Assembly (NCBI GenBank): GCA_963621995.1
Contig: CAVFFZ010000024.1
Span: 1-19,249, forward strand
Source of the DNA: UMGS1663 sp963621995
GTDB lineage: Bacteria; Bacillota; Clostridia; TANB77; CAG-508
Length of the DNA: 19,249 bases
Reading direction: 5' to 3'
The translations under genes and the position numbers were made by a program. Each line of letters starts with the position of its first letter. Position 1 is the first letter of the stretch. Below, in pieces: positions 1-8,033 of the stretch. The notes under the pieces were generated by a model. That model saw nothing but the letters and a program-made list of their open reading frames with translations, did not search any database and had not been told where the DNA came from.

Positions 1-158
1 AGTTCAATGTTTTCTTTTGCTCTTTTGGCAATAGTTATTATTCCCTTATCTCCTAACACTAAATTTATACTTACCCCTACTAATATTATTAAAACTATTA
101 TTGTTACTACAAGTGCTATTAATGTTATACCTTTTTCTTTTTTCAATATTAATTTCAT
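1..158 (-). CDS. Prepilin-like protein with type IV pilin N-terminus (partial)
   Basis: Reading starts at the ATG at 158 (minus) and runs off the left edge, so only the first 52 residues are visible. They begin MKLILKKEKGITLIALVVTI: a short basic leader, a K-G/I-T-L-I cleavage context, then about 22 hydrophobic residues. This is the class III signal and N-terminal helix of type IV prepilins and pseudopilins, which prepilin peptidase cleaves after the Gly. A GGAG lies 8 bases before the ATG and a good promoter sits at 267-295. The following stretch (LGDKGIITIAKRAKENIE) matches a pattern common in clostridial pilin-like surface proteins. The neighbouring comEC hints at a DNA-uptake or pilus role, but that is inference. 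The family is well supported; the exact role is unknown. Confidence 0.7.
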   Translation of the reverse strand, partial: MKLILKKEKGITLIALVVTIIVLIILVGVSINLVLGDKGIITIAKRAKENIE

Positions 159-266
159 ATTATCTGCTCCTCTTTTGTTATTATTTTTTTATTTAGTAAA
201 TTTATACATTTTTTCTTTTCCAAGTACTCATATTATGTTTATAAATTGTTACTTTTATTTTTAATA

Positions 267-295
267 ATTTTACCAATAATTTTTTATTACGTCAA
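267..295 (-). promoter_or_regulatory. Sigma-A type promoter for the prepilin-like gene
   Basis: On the minus strand the -35 TTGACG (290-295) and -10 TAAAAT (267-272) are 17 bp apart. This places a start site near 260, about 100 bases before the prepilin ATG at 158. The promoter lies in the gap after the comEC stop, so the prepilin-like gene probably has its own transcription. No convincing terminator is visible after comEC in this gap. Confidence 0.55.
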
Positions 296-317
296 TAAGT
301 TGTTACATTTTTATATA

Positions 318-2690
318 TTATATTTTTGTTTTAATTTTCATTTTACCTTTATCATCTACTTTTATTGTAATTTCTCCCTTTTCATCTGTACGATATATTT
401 TCGTGTTTAGATTTTCTAGCCTATTTAAAACACCTGCGTTTGGATGTCCAAATGTATTTTTTTCTCCAACTCCAATTAATGCAATTTGAGGCTTTACTTT
501 TTCTAAAAATTCATTTATGCTTGAGGACTTTGAACCATGATGTGCTACTTTTAATATGTTTGCATTTAAAATATTGCTATTTTCGTATTCTTTTAAAATC
601 TCATTTTCTGCTATTTTTTCAATATCGCCTGTAAGCAAAATTGAAAAGCTTTTATAATTTAATTTAGCAACTATAGAATTGTTATTTATTGCATTTTCTT
701 TTATTCTTTCATCTTTTGGCCATAAAATATTTAGGCAAATATTTTCTTCAATTTTTAAATTATCACCTTTTTTTACAACATAAACTTTTATTTTTTTGTT
801 TTTTACTATCTCTTTAAATCTTTTGTAATTTTCATTTTCTTCCTGTTTGCAAATAATTACCTTTTCAACTTTTAGTTCTTCTAATACACTTAAAATTCCC
901 CCAACATGGTCTGAATCAAAATGAGATATTATAACATAATCCAGTTTTGTTATTCCTTTATTTAATAGGTATGGAATTAAAGTTTGTTTACCTACATTAA
1001 AATTTTCTTCATTTTTTGAACCCCCTCCATCTATTAAAATATTTTTCCCTTTTGGAGTTGAAATAAGCATAGAATCGCCTTGTCCCACATCTATAAATGA
1101 TATGGTAAATGTTTTAGGTATAAAGTTCAAAATTAAACTTAAAATAATTACAATTATTATGAAGATAATAAATACTTTTTTATTTATTCTTTTTACTACT
1201 ATTATTTTATTTTTTAATAAAATAATAGTAATTAAAAATAAATAATATATAATTATTACATATATTTTAGGTGTTGGAAAATAAACTTTAGAAAGTGGCA
1301 ACTCTGCACAAAAATGTGCTATTTGAGCTAATAATTTTAAAAATATTTGTAAAATAAAAAACATTATTTTTGAAATAGGACTAATTATATATGAAACAAA
1401 TACAGACAAAAAGCCGAGTATTATTATAATACCTATTATTGGTGATATTAATAAATTTGAAATAATAAATGTAAATGACATTGTATTGTAATGAAATAAA
1501 ACTATTGGAAATATAACTAAATTTGCACTTATTGTAATAAGTATAGTATCAAGTAGTTTTTCTTTTATTTTATAGATTATTTTTTTGAATTTACTACATT
1601 TGTCTTCTTTTTTCTTTTTATACTTTTTCAAAATTGGATAAATAAGCACTATTCCTATAGTTCCGCCATACGAAAGTTGAAGACCAATATCTAAAATAAA
1701 ATATGGATTTATAATTAGAATAATTAATAACGAAATACTTATACTCCCTAAAACATGTACCTTTTTATGAAGTAAGCTTGCCAAAATAATGTACGAACTC
1801 ATAAAACATGCTCTTGTTACAGAAGCTGTTTTTCCTGTAAGAATAATAAAAAATAATAGAATTAAAATTGTTACTATTTTCGACATTTTTTTACTAAATT
1901 TTACTTTACTTACAACAAATGTTATTCCTAACACTACATACGATACATGCATACCCGAGATTGCTAAAACATGTGATAAACTACTATCTCTAAAGTCTTC
2001 TTGTATTTCTTTTTGAAGATTACTTTTTTCCCCTATTAGCATGCCTGAAAGTAATTCACTTGTTTCATTAGGTATGTTTTGTTCTATCTTATTTTTCATA
2101 GAATTTCTAACTTTGTTTGCTATTAAATCAATTACTCCTACATTATTTTTATTTATGGTTTCTATATCTTTTTTATCTACAGTTACAATTCCATATATTT
2201 TTTTTGATTTCAAATATTGCTTATAGTCAAAAGAACCTTCGTTTCTAGCAGTACTCGCTTCTTCAAAATCTCCTTTTACTATAATTTCATCTCCATAATT
2301 TAATGTCTCTTTTTCTTTTTTTACATTTAATTGTAAATTAGTGTTTTTGTATTTTTTGTTTCCATTTATCTCTTCTACTTTTAAAGTATATTGATTTTTG
2401 TATTGTTTATCTATAGGATTTGAAATAATAGTTCCTACAATTTCAAGATTTTCTCCAACATTTTGGTACTTTTCATTAAAAGACTTTTCTAACAATGTAA
2501 TTTGCATATTTGATATACACACACTTATTAAAAATAAAGCCACATATTTTCTTACTTTTATTTTCTTTTTTATTGTTAAATATATACACACGAAAATTAA
2601 AGGCATAACAAAAAAGGCTATACTTATTTTAAAGTATAACCCCCATATTACTCCAAATATCCATGCAATAGTTATGAAAAATAATTCCAT
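318..2690 (-). CDS. comEC: ComEC/Rec2 DNA-uptake channel protein
   Basis: This is a polytopic membrane protein of about 790 residues, the usual ComEC length, which carries single-stranded DNA across the membrane during transformation. The N-terminal region has membrane helices followed by an OB-like soluble segment (about residues 70-190). The central competence domain carries SHVLAISGMHV (about 239-249) and many helices up to about 525. The C-terminal metallo-beta-lactamase-like domain has DVGQGDS (about 534), the metal motif HFDSDH (about 590) and a later VAHHGS. I chose the ATG at 2690 because AAGGAG sits 5 bases upstream; the GTG two codons earlier overlaps that Shine-Dalgarno. Its stop-to-start gap from the upstream NlpC/P60 gene is about 32 bp, so the two are probably co-transcribed. 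Both parts look intact, but whether the host is competent cannot be told from this window. Confidence 0.93.
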   Translation of the reverse strand: MELFFITIAWIFGVIWGLYFKISIAFFVMPLIFVCIYLTIKKKIKVRKYVALFLISVCISNMQITLLEKSFNEKYQNVGENLEIVGTIISNPIDKQYKNQYTLKVEEINGNKKYKNTNLQLNVKKEKETLNYGDEIIVKGDFEEASTARNEGSFDYKQYLKSKKIYGIVTVDKKDIETINKNNVGVIDLIANKVRNSMKNKIEQNIPNETSELLSGMLIGEKSNLQKEIQEDFRDSSLSHVLAISGMHVSYVVLGITFVVSKVKFSKKMSKIVTILILLFFIILTGKTASVTRACFMSSYIILASLLHKKVHVLGSISISLLIILIINPYFILDIGLQLSYGGTIGIVLIYPILKKYKKKKEDKCSKFKKIIYKIKEKLLDTILITISANLVIFPIVLFHYNTMSFTFIISNLLISPIIGIIIILGFLSVFVSYIISPISKIMFFILQIFLKLLAQIAHFCAELPLSKVYFPTPKIYVIIIYYLFLITIILLKNKIIVVKRINKKVFIIFIIIVIILSLILNFIPKTFTISFIDVGQGDSMLISTPKGKNILIDGGGSKNEENFNVGKQTLIPYLLNKGITKLDYVIISHFDSDHVGGILSVLEELKVEKVIICKQEENENYKRFKEIVKNKKIKVYVVKKGDNLKIEENICLNILWPKDERIKENAINNNSIVAKLNYKSFSILLTGDIEKIAENEILKEYENSNILNANILKVAHHGSKSSSINEFLEKVKPQIALIGVGEKNTFGHPNAGVLNRLENLNTKIYRTDEKGEITIKVDDKGKMKIKTKI

Positions 2691-2722
2691 ATACACTCCT
2701 TGTATTTTTATTGGCCCCTATT

Positions 2723-4057
2723 TTAAATTAATCTTCTTGCTGTTTCATATCTTGTATTATAACTTCCTGATAATAATGTAGAAATTTTAACACAATATCC
2801 TGTTCCTGAAGATGCGTGAATAAAGTTTCCATCTCCTATATAAATTCCACAATGTCCAATTCCGTCCATTGTTTCATAGTCTTTAAAAAATACTAAATCT
2901 CCTGGCTCTAGTTCTTCTTTTGAGACATATGTACCATTGCTAGATTGTGCTCTGGCTGAATGACTTAGAGATATTCCAAAGTTTTTATATACGTACATTG
3001 TAAATCCCGAACAATCAAATGTAGAAGGTCCAGATCCCCCATATACATATTTGCATCCTAAAAATTGTTTTGCATATTCTGCAATTTCTTCTCCTTTTGA
3101 AGATGAAGTTGTAGTATTTTCACTTGTTTTCTCTATTTGATTTGCTTGTACTATTTTTTCTGTTTCTTCTGTTATTCTTTCTTCTGCACTTCTTGAAGTT
3201 GTTTCTTCTTTACTTGATGATAACAATCTTTTTGCAATATACCCTTGTGTTCCACTTCCTAATTCTACTTTATACCAATCGCCTGACTCTGCTATAGCTG
3301 TTACTTGATTGTTTTGTACTAATGTATCTACTACTTCATACGTTGTTGCAGGTCCTTTTCTAACATAAATTGATGATGTGTTTACATACAATACTTTCTT
3401 TTCTATTTCTTGTATATCATTGTTGTTTACTTTATCATCATTTTGGGTAGTTGTTGTATTAGTTGTTTCTTCTTTCAATACGTCTTTCCTTATCCAAGCA
3501 TTTATATCATCTGTTTGAACATATGCCCATCCTTTTACTTCATCTAATACTAAAACTTCTTCACCTTTATTTAAATTCCCTATTTTACTTGAATTTATTA
3601 ATGGTAAAATATAAGCATTAGAATTTGATTTTAATGTTTGTTTACCTATAAAACTTTCTTCCTTATTTGTTTCTTCTACTATATTATTAGAATTACTTTC
3701 TGTTTCTATAGTATTTGTTTCTTCATTTACAGGTTGTTCTTGATTTGTAGTCTCTTCAGTCTTTGGTTCTTCAGTTTTAGTTTCTGTAGTGTCTTCATTA
3801 ACTTTTATATAATCTTTGTGCACAAAACCTGTCATTTTATTAACTTTTACTTTATACCAATCTCCAGATTCTTCTATAATTTCAAGTTTTTCCCCTTGAT
3901 TTAGTAATTCTAAAACTGTTGAATCTGTAGATGCTTCTTTTCTTAATTTTAATGTATCTGTATTTACAATAGCAGTAGTTGCCATACATGTTGTAGAGCA
4001 AATTAAGCTAATTAACAACGCCATTATTCCTATTACTATTTGTTTTTTATAATTCAT
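2723..4057 (-). CDS. Secreted SH3b-NlpC/P60 peptidoglycan hydrolase
   Basis: This is a predicted secreted endopeptidase of about 444 residues that cuts peptide stems of peptidoglycan. A signal peptide (about residues 1-27, ending near TTCMA) is followed by three SH3b wall-binding repeats (about 28-87, 138-194 and 223-281), each with a GDWYKV or GWAYV-type core. Low-complexity Thr/Glu/Asn linkers separate them. The NlpC/P60 domain (about 322-444) has catalytic Cys349 in FDCSGF, His402 in GIGHCGIYIG and a third polar residue, His414, in FIHASS. The start at 4057 is preferred: GGAGG is 9 bases before it, whereas the ATG at 4066 abuts the GGAGG. It leads a probable operon with comEC. Family and catalytic residues are clear; the exact bond cleaved is not. 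Confidence 0.9.
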   Translation of the reverse strand: MNYKKQIVIGIMALLISLICSTTCMATTAIVNTDTLKLRKEASTDSTVLELLNQGEKLEIIEESGDWYKVKVNKMTGFVHKDYIKVNEDTTETKTEEPKTEETTNQEQPVNEETNTIETESNSNNIVEETNKEESFIGKQTLKSNSNAYILPLINSSKIGNLNKGEEVLVLDEVKGWAYVQTDDINAWIRKDVLKEETTNTTTTQNDDKVNNNDIQEIEKKVLYVNTSSIYVRKGPATTYEVVDTLVQNNQVTAIAESGDWYKVELGSGTQGYIAKRLLSSSKEETTSRSAEERITEETEKIVQANQIEKTSENTTTSSSKGEEIAEYAKQFLGCKYVYGGSGPSTFDCSGFTMYVYKNFGISLSHSARAQSSNGTYVSKEELEPGDLVFFKDYETMDGIGHCGIYIGDGNFIHASSGTGYCVKISTLLSGSYNTRYETARRLI

Positions 4058-4098
4058 TTTAACCATCCTCCTAATTTCCGTAGAGAAATTATGATTAT

Positions 4099-4127
4099 AG
4101 TATATATTTAAAAGTAAAAAAAGTCAA
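4099..4127 (-). promoter_or_regulatory. Sigma-A type promoter for the NlpC/P60-comEC unit
   Basis: On the minus strand, -35 TTGACT (4122-4127) and -10 TATACT (4099-4104) have a 17-bp spacer. The start site would fall near 4092, giving a leader of about 35 bases. The -35 lies inside the palindrome AAGTCAATT-AC-AATTGACTT (4121-4140), which might be an operator or simply a weak hairpin. Confidence 0.6.
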
Positions 4128-4361
4128 TTACAATTGACTTTTTTATAGGACTTTTTCTATATTATTTTTCCTTTACTATTTTTTCTATTTCTTCTTTGCT
4201 AAGTTGAGTGATATATATAATTTGTTCAATTGTCAAATAAATTGCATGGCTTATATCAACATAATTTTATTTAAGAATCAAAAAAATCTATTGACAAATT
4301 TCGACATGTTTGATATGTGGCAAAAGGGGCTGGCCCTTTTGCCACATTTTTTGCTTTTTCA
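4128..4361. other. Divergent intergenic region between NlpC/P60 and clpE
   Basis: I see no gene here. The stretch contains the outer half of the palindrome at 4121-4140, a plain AT-rich part, and a TTGACA at 4291 with only a poor -10 (TATGTG) 17 bp later. TTCGACA at 4300-4306 is the reverse complement of the Spo0A box TGTCGAA, a 7-bp match that could be chance. A strong terminator follows at 4316. A short untranslated RNA ending at that terminator is possible, but I cannot point to its promoter with confidence. Confidence 0.3.
4316..4352 (+). terminator. Strong intrinsic terminator or attenuator upstream of clpE
   Basis: TGTGGCAAAAGGG (4316-4328) pairs perfectly with CCCTTTTGCCACA (4334-4346) around a 5-base loop, followed by six T. 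It is unusually GC-rich for this region. It faces clpE but sits just before the clpE promoter (4362-4390), so it more likely insulates clpE from upstream transcription or ends a small RNA than attenuates clpE itself. Confidence 0.7.
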
Positions 4362-4390
4362 TTGACTATTTTAGGTAATTGTTGTATTAT
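4362..4390 (+). promoter_or_regulatory. Sigma-A type promoter for clpE-pgsA
   Basis: TTGACT (4362-4367) and TATTAT (4385-4390) are 17 bp apart, with a TATAAT a few bases further on. The start site would be near 4397, leaving a leader of about 28 bases with AAGGAGG at 4407-4413. I do not see a clear CtsR heptad repeat next to it. Confidence 0.6.
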
Positions 4391-4424
4391 ATAATGGTAA
4401 AAATTTAAGGAGGAATGACAATAT

Positions 4425-6743
4425 ATGCTATGTTCAATATGTAATAAAAATACAGCTGTTATTTTTATTAACAAACAAATGCCTGACAATTCTATTGCAA
4501 CTGAAGGTCTTTGCTACGAATGTGCTAGAAAAAAAGGTATTAGCCCTTTAGATGCACTTGCAAAACAGGCAAATATTTCTGAAGAAGATTTAAAAAATAT
4601 GACAGATCAGTTAGAAAACATGTTCCAAGATATGTCTTCTAATATGGATATGGATTCTATTATAAATAATGAAAATGATGATGGAGAAAATTCTGATATA
4701 CCAAATGCTATTCCACTTGGTGCTATCTTTTCAAATATTTTCGGTAAAAACGATGAATCTACTGAAAGTAGCTCTTCTACAAACGGAGAAAAGAAAAAAG
4801 TAAAAGTAGATAAAAAGCCAAATTCTAAAAAGAAAAAGGCTTTAGATACTTTTGGAACTAACCTTACTGTTAAAGCTAAAAACAACGAAATTGATATGGT
4901 TATTGGTAGAAATAAAGAAATTCAAAGAATGATTCAAATTTTAAATAGACGTTCTAAAAACAATCCTTGTTTAATAGGTGAACCAGGTGTTGGTAAAACT
5001 GCTATTGCTCAAGGCTTAGCTATTAAAATTGCCTCTGGTAAAGTGCCTGCTAAACTTTTAAATAAAGAAGTTTATTTATTAGATATGACTGCAGTTATAG
5101 CTGGAACTCAATTTAGAGGTCAATTTGAATCTAGAATGAAATCTATTATGGATGAATGTAAGAGTCTTGGAAATATCATTTTAGTTATAGATGAAATACA
5201 CAATATAATTGGAGCAGGAGACGCGGAGCATTCTATGAATGCTGCAAATATTTTAAAACCCGCACTAGCAAATGGTGAAATTCAATTGATAGGAACTACT
5301 ACTTTAAAAGAGTATCGTAAATACATTGAAAAGGATACTGCTTTAGAACGTAGATTCCAACCTATAATAATTGAAGAACCTTCTATATCTGATTCTATAG
5401 ATATTCTTGAAGGAATTAAAAAATATTATGAAGATTTTCATAAGGTTAAAATTTCAAATGATGTAATTAAGCAAACTGTTATTATGTCTGAAAAATATAT
5501 ACATGATCGTTTCTTACCAGACAAAGCAATAGACATTCTAGATGAAGCATGTTCACGTATAAACCTTAATAACAAATCTTTATATAAATTAGAAGTATTA
5601 AAGAATGAGTTAAAACAAGTCCAAGAAGAAAAAGAAGAAGCAGCACAAGCAGATTCTACAGAAGATTATCAAAAAGCTGCTGAACTTAAAGCTAAAGAAT
5701 GTAGCTTAACTCAACAAATTGATGCAATTAATGCTAATTTAAAATTAAAAGATTTAACAGTTCAAGATATTGCAGAAGTTATAGAAAGCTGGACTAAAAT
5801 ACCAGTTAAGAAAATAACTGAAGAAGAAACATTAAAACTACTAAACTTAGAAACAAATCTTCATAAAAGAGTTATTGGCCAAGAAGAAGCTGTTGAAGCT
5901 GTTTCTCGTGCTATTAGAAGAAATAGAGCAGGTTTAAAAAGCACCAAAAGACCACCTTCATTCATATTTGTTGGTCCTACAGGCGTTGGTAAAACTGAAC
6001 TTGCAAAAAGCTTAGCTTATGAAATGTTTGGAAGTGAAGACTCAATTATTAGAATTGATATGTCCGAATATATGGAAAGTCACTCTACATCTAAATTAAT
6101 TGGCTCTCCTCCAGGATATGTAGGTTATGATGACGCAGGTCAATTAACCGAAAAAGTTAAAAGGAAACCTTATTCTATTGTTTTACTAGACGAAATTGAA
6201 AAAGCACATCCAGATGTTTTCAATGTTTTACTACAGGTATTAGATGATGGAAGATTAACAGATAGCCAAGGTAACACTGTAAGTTTTGAAAATACCATTA
6301 TAATTATGACTTCAAATGCTGGTTCTAATTTAAATACAAATTCAATTGGATTTGGTGGAAATAGCATTGGAAATAAAACCAAAATTCTAGATGCTTTAAA
6401 GCAGAACTTTAGACCAGAATTTTTAAATAGAATAGATGAAATTGTTGTATTTGAATCATTGAATAAAGAACAGTTATTACAAATTGTAGATTTAATGTTA
6501 AAAGACACAAAAAAAGCATTAGCTGATAAAAATATAACTTTAGAAATTTCAAATAGTGCTAAAGAATATCTTTTGCAAAAAGGAACTGACCTAAAATATG
6601 GTGCAAGACCTTTAAGAAGAGCTATAACTCGTTACTTAGAAGACGAATTATCTGATAGAATTTTAAAACAAGAATTAAAAAATGGTCAAACAGTTTCTGT
6701 AGATATTAAAAATAATTTACTTGACTTTAATATTAAAATATAG
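4425..6743 (+). CDS. clpE: ClpE-type AAA+ unfoldase with N-terminal zinc finger
   Basis: This is a Hsp100 ATPase of 772 residues that unfolds proteins and feeds them to ClpP. It lacks the ClpC-type N-domain and starts with a zinc finger, CSIC (3-6) and CYEC (30-33), then an acidic/serine linker, which is the ClpE arrangement. The first AAA+ domain has Walker A GEPGVGKT (185-192) and Walker B ILVIDE (about 252-257). A UVR-like coiled segment lies at about 405-440. The second AAA+ domain has Walker A GPTGVGKT (517-524) and Walker B VLLDE (586-590). An IGF loop (about 641-643) fits ClpP docking. AAGGAGG precedes the ATG by 11 bases. pgsA follows after 32 bp and is probably co-transcribed. ClpE, not ClpC, is my choice because of the zinc finger. 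Confidence 0.88.
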   Translation: MLCSICNKNTAVIFINKQMPDNSIATEGLCYECARKKGISPLDALAKQANISEEDLKNMTDQLENMFQDMSSNMDMDSIINNENDDGENSDIPNAIPLGAIFSNIFGKNDESTESSSSTNGEKKKVKVDKKPNSKKKKALDTFGTNLTVKAKNNEIDMVIGRNKEIQRMIQILNRRSKNNPCLIGEPGVGKTAIAQGLAIKIASGKVPAKLLNKEVYLLDMTAVIAGTQFRGQFESRMKSIMDECKSLGNIILVIDEIHNIIGAGDAEHSMNAANILKPALANGEIQLIGTTTLKEYRKYIEKDTALERRFQPIIIEEPSISDSIDILEGIKKYYEDFHKVKISNDVIKQTVIMSEKYIHDRFLPDKAIDILDEACSRINLNNKSLYKLEVLKNELKQVQEEKEEAAQADSTEDYQKAAELKAKECSLTQQIDAINANLKLKDLTVQDIAEVIESWTKIPVKKITEEETLKLLNLETNLHKRVIGQEEAVEAVSRAIRRNRAGLKSTKRPPSFIFVGPTGVGKTELAKSLAYEMFGSEDSIIRIDMSEYMESHSTSKLIGSPPGYVGYDDAGQLTEKVKRKPYSIVLLDEIEKAHPDVFNVLLQVLDDGRLTDSQGNTVSFENTIIIMTSNAGSNLNTNSIGFGGNSIGNKTKILDALKQNFRPEFLNRIDEIVVFESLNKEQLLQIVDLMLKDTKKALADKNITLEISNSAKEYLLQKGTDLKYGARPLRRAITRYLEDELSDRILKQELKNGQTVSVDIKNNLLDFNIKI

Positions 6744-6775
6744 CAATAAATGTAAAATAATTAGGAGGATCTAAA

Positions 6776-7336
6776 ATGTTTAAACATGTACCAAATATGC
6801 TTACCATACTAAGATTTATATTAATACCTTTCATAATAGTATTTCTATTTCAGGACAAATATATAGAAGCTTTTATATTTTTAACAGCTTCTGGAATTAC
6901 TGATGTATTAGATGGTTTTATAGCAAGAAAATTTAATTTTATAACAAACTTTGGTAAATTAATAGATCCTCTTGCAGATAAAACAACTCAAGTAGCAATA
7001 TTAGTTACACTTGCAATAAAAGGAATTATCCCATTTGGTTTTTTAGTTATTGTTTTCATTAAAGAATTTTTAATGATAGCTGGAGCTTCTTTCCTTTATG
7101 GAAAAGAGTTAGTAGTATCTTCAAGATGGTATGGAAAATTATCTACAGTATTGTTTTATTTAGCAATAGTATGCTCAATAGCAATTAGATTTTTCTCTTT
7201 AAATATTCACTTTGATATTTATATATACTATATTGCTCTTGCCTCTACTATATTTTCACTTTTTATGTACTTTAATACCTTTTATAGACAAGGCTATTTG
7301 AAAAAAGAAAATTTAAAAATTGAAAACAAAAATTAA
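6776..7336 (+). CDS. pgsA: CDP-diacylglycerol-glycerol-3-phosphate 3-phosphatidyltransferase
   Basis: This is a membrane enzyme of 186 residues that joins CDP-diacylglycerol and glycerol-3-phosphate to make phosphatidylglycerol phosphate, the committed step to phosphatidylglycerol. The CDP-alcohol phosphotransferase signature D-G-x2-A-R-x8-G-x3-D-x3-D is complete, with Asp46, Gly47, Ala50, Arg51, Gly60, Asp64 and Asp68. Hydrophobic helices flank it and run through the C-terminal half. TAGGAGG lies 8 bases before the ATG, and the gene closely follows clpE on the same strand. The terminator at 7377-7417 closes the unit. Length is normal and nothing is unusual. Other CDP-alcohol transferases share the motif, but length and the VPNMLTILR start fit PgsA. 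Confidence 0.92.
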   Translation: MFKHVPNMLTILRFILIPFIIVFLFQDKYIEAFIFLTASGITDVLDGFIARKFNFITNFGKLIDPLADKTTQVAILVTLAIKGIIPFGFLVIVFIKEFLMIAGASFLYGKELVVSSRWYGKLSTVLFYLAIVCSIAIRFFSLNIHFDIYIYYIALASTIFSLFMYFNTFYRQGYLKKENLKIENKN

Positions 7337-7376
7337 ATGCAATTAGAATATATTTTTGAACTTTATTACTAAAAGT

Positions 7377-7417
7377 AAATATGAGAAATCCAAATACAAA
7401 TTGGATTTCTCATATTT
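7377..7417. terminator. Bidirectional terminator between pgsA and cwlD
   Basis: A 17-bp perfect stem (7377-7393 with 7401-7417) surrounds a 7-base loop, with T-rich tracts on either side. It ends the convergent pgsA (plus) and cwlD (minus) transcripts; the cwlD stop codon is just beyond at 7423. Confidence 0.85.
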
Positions 7418-7422
7418 TTATT

Positions 7423-7969
7423 TTACATGAAATAATCAATTATTCCATTATATATTCCCCATGCCAATTTATCCTGATAGTTGTCTTCTAAAAGTAATTT
7501 TTCTTCTTCTTTGTTAGATAAAAATCCACATTCCACAATTGAAATAGGTATTTCTACATGCTTCATAATATAAACATTTTCTAACTTCATTGCAACTCTT
7601 TTATTTTCTTTTTGAATTGATTCATTCAAGTTTTCTTGTAAACTTTTTGAAAGTTTAATGCTTTGCTCATTTCCTTCTTTATAAAAACATTGCCAACCCC
7701 AGTATTGTTCTTGTGGAATTTTATTTAAATGAATAGATACAAAAATATCAGCTTGTGCTTCATTACCTATTTTTACTCTATTATGGATATCAGATATTTT
7801 CTTTTGCCTTAAAGTTTTGCTATCTAGATCATAAATTGCCTCATCATCACTTCTTGTAAGTATTACTGTTGCTCCACTTTGTTCCAATAAGCTTTGCACC
7901 TTTAAGGCAATTTTCAAATTTGTCTCTGCTTCTGTTGTTCCAGTACTACTTTGTGCTCCGTTCATCTGG
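7423..7969 (-). pseudogene. cwlD: 3' part of interrupted cwlD-type spore-cortex amidase
   Basis: This is the C-terminal portion of an N-acetylmuramoyl-L-alanine amidase (Amidase_3). In Bacillus, CwlD acts in the mother cell with PdaA to make muramic-delta-lactam in spore cortex. The open frame from ATG 7965 gives 180 residues starting MNGAQSSTG. It contains zinc ligands Glu12 (TTEAE) and His79 (SIHLN) and catalytic Glu145 (IVECGFLSN), ending DYFM as CwlD proteins do. The first zinc ligand, the His of DAGHG, is missing here and is found at 19195-19249. The gene is therefore cut by the element at its GHGKPDE segment. The ATG at 7965 has no Shine-Dalgarno and is probably not a real start. As it stands this fragment should be inactive. 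Joining the two parts at the 8-bp core leaves a one-base frame mismatch near 7960. Confidence 0.88.
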
Positions 7970-7989
7970 TGGGTACTTTTTACTGCATT
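7962..7989. repeat. Left attachment site: core repeat plus inverted-repeat arm
   Basis: Core TCATCTGG (7962-7969), 10-bp spacer, then arm TTACTGCATT (7980-7989). The right end is its mirror image. The host side (below 7962) encodes cwlD; the element side leads to the first recombinase stop codon at 8034, about 45 bp away. Confidence 0.8.
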
Positions 7990-8033
7990 TTTATATTTAA
8001 TTAAAAATCTAATTTAGATTAGATTGCTTCAGT

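Noticed and set aside
7..264. Plus-strand hydrophobic frame of 85 residues
   Set aside because: It is antisense to the prepilin-like gene and its promoter region; the minus-strand reading has a start, ribosome site and a recognisable pilin N-terminus.
4271..4489. Minus-strand frame of 72 residues before clpE
   Set aside because: It runs through the terminator hairpin and the start of clpE, has no ribosome site and no recognisable composition.
7990..8033. Palindrome AATCTAA-T-TTAGATT between the left arm and recombinase 1
   Set aside because: Stem is short and all A/T apart from two G/C pairs, with almost no loop; too weak to call a terminator or a recombinase site.
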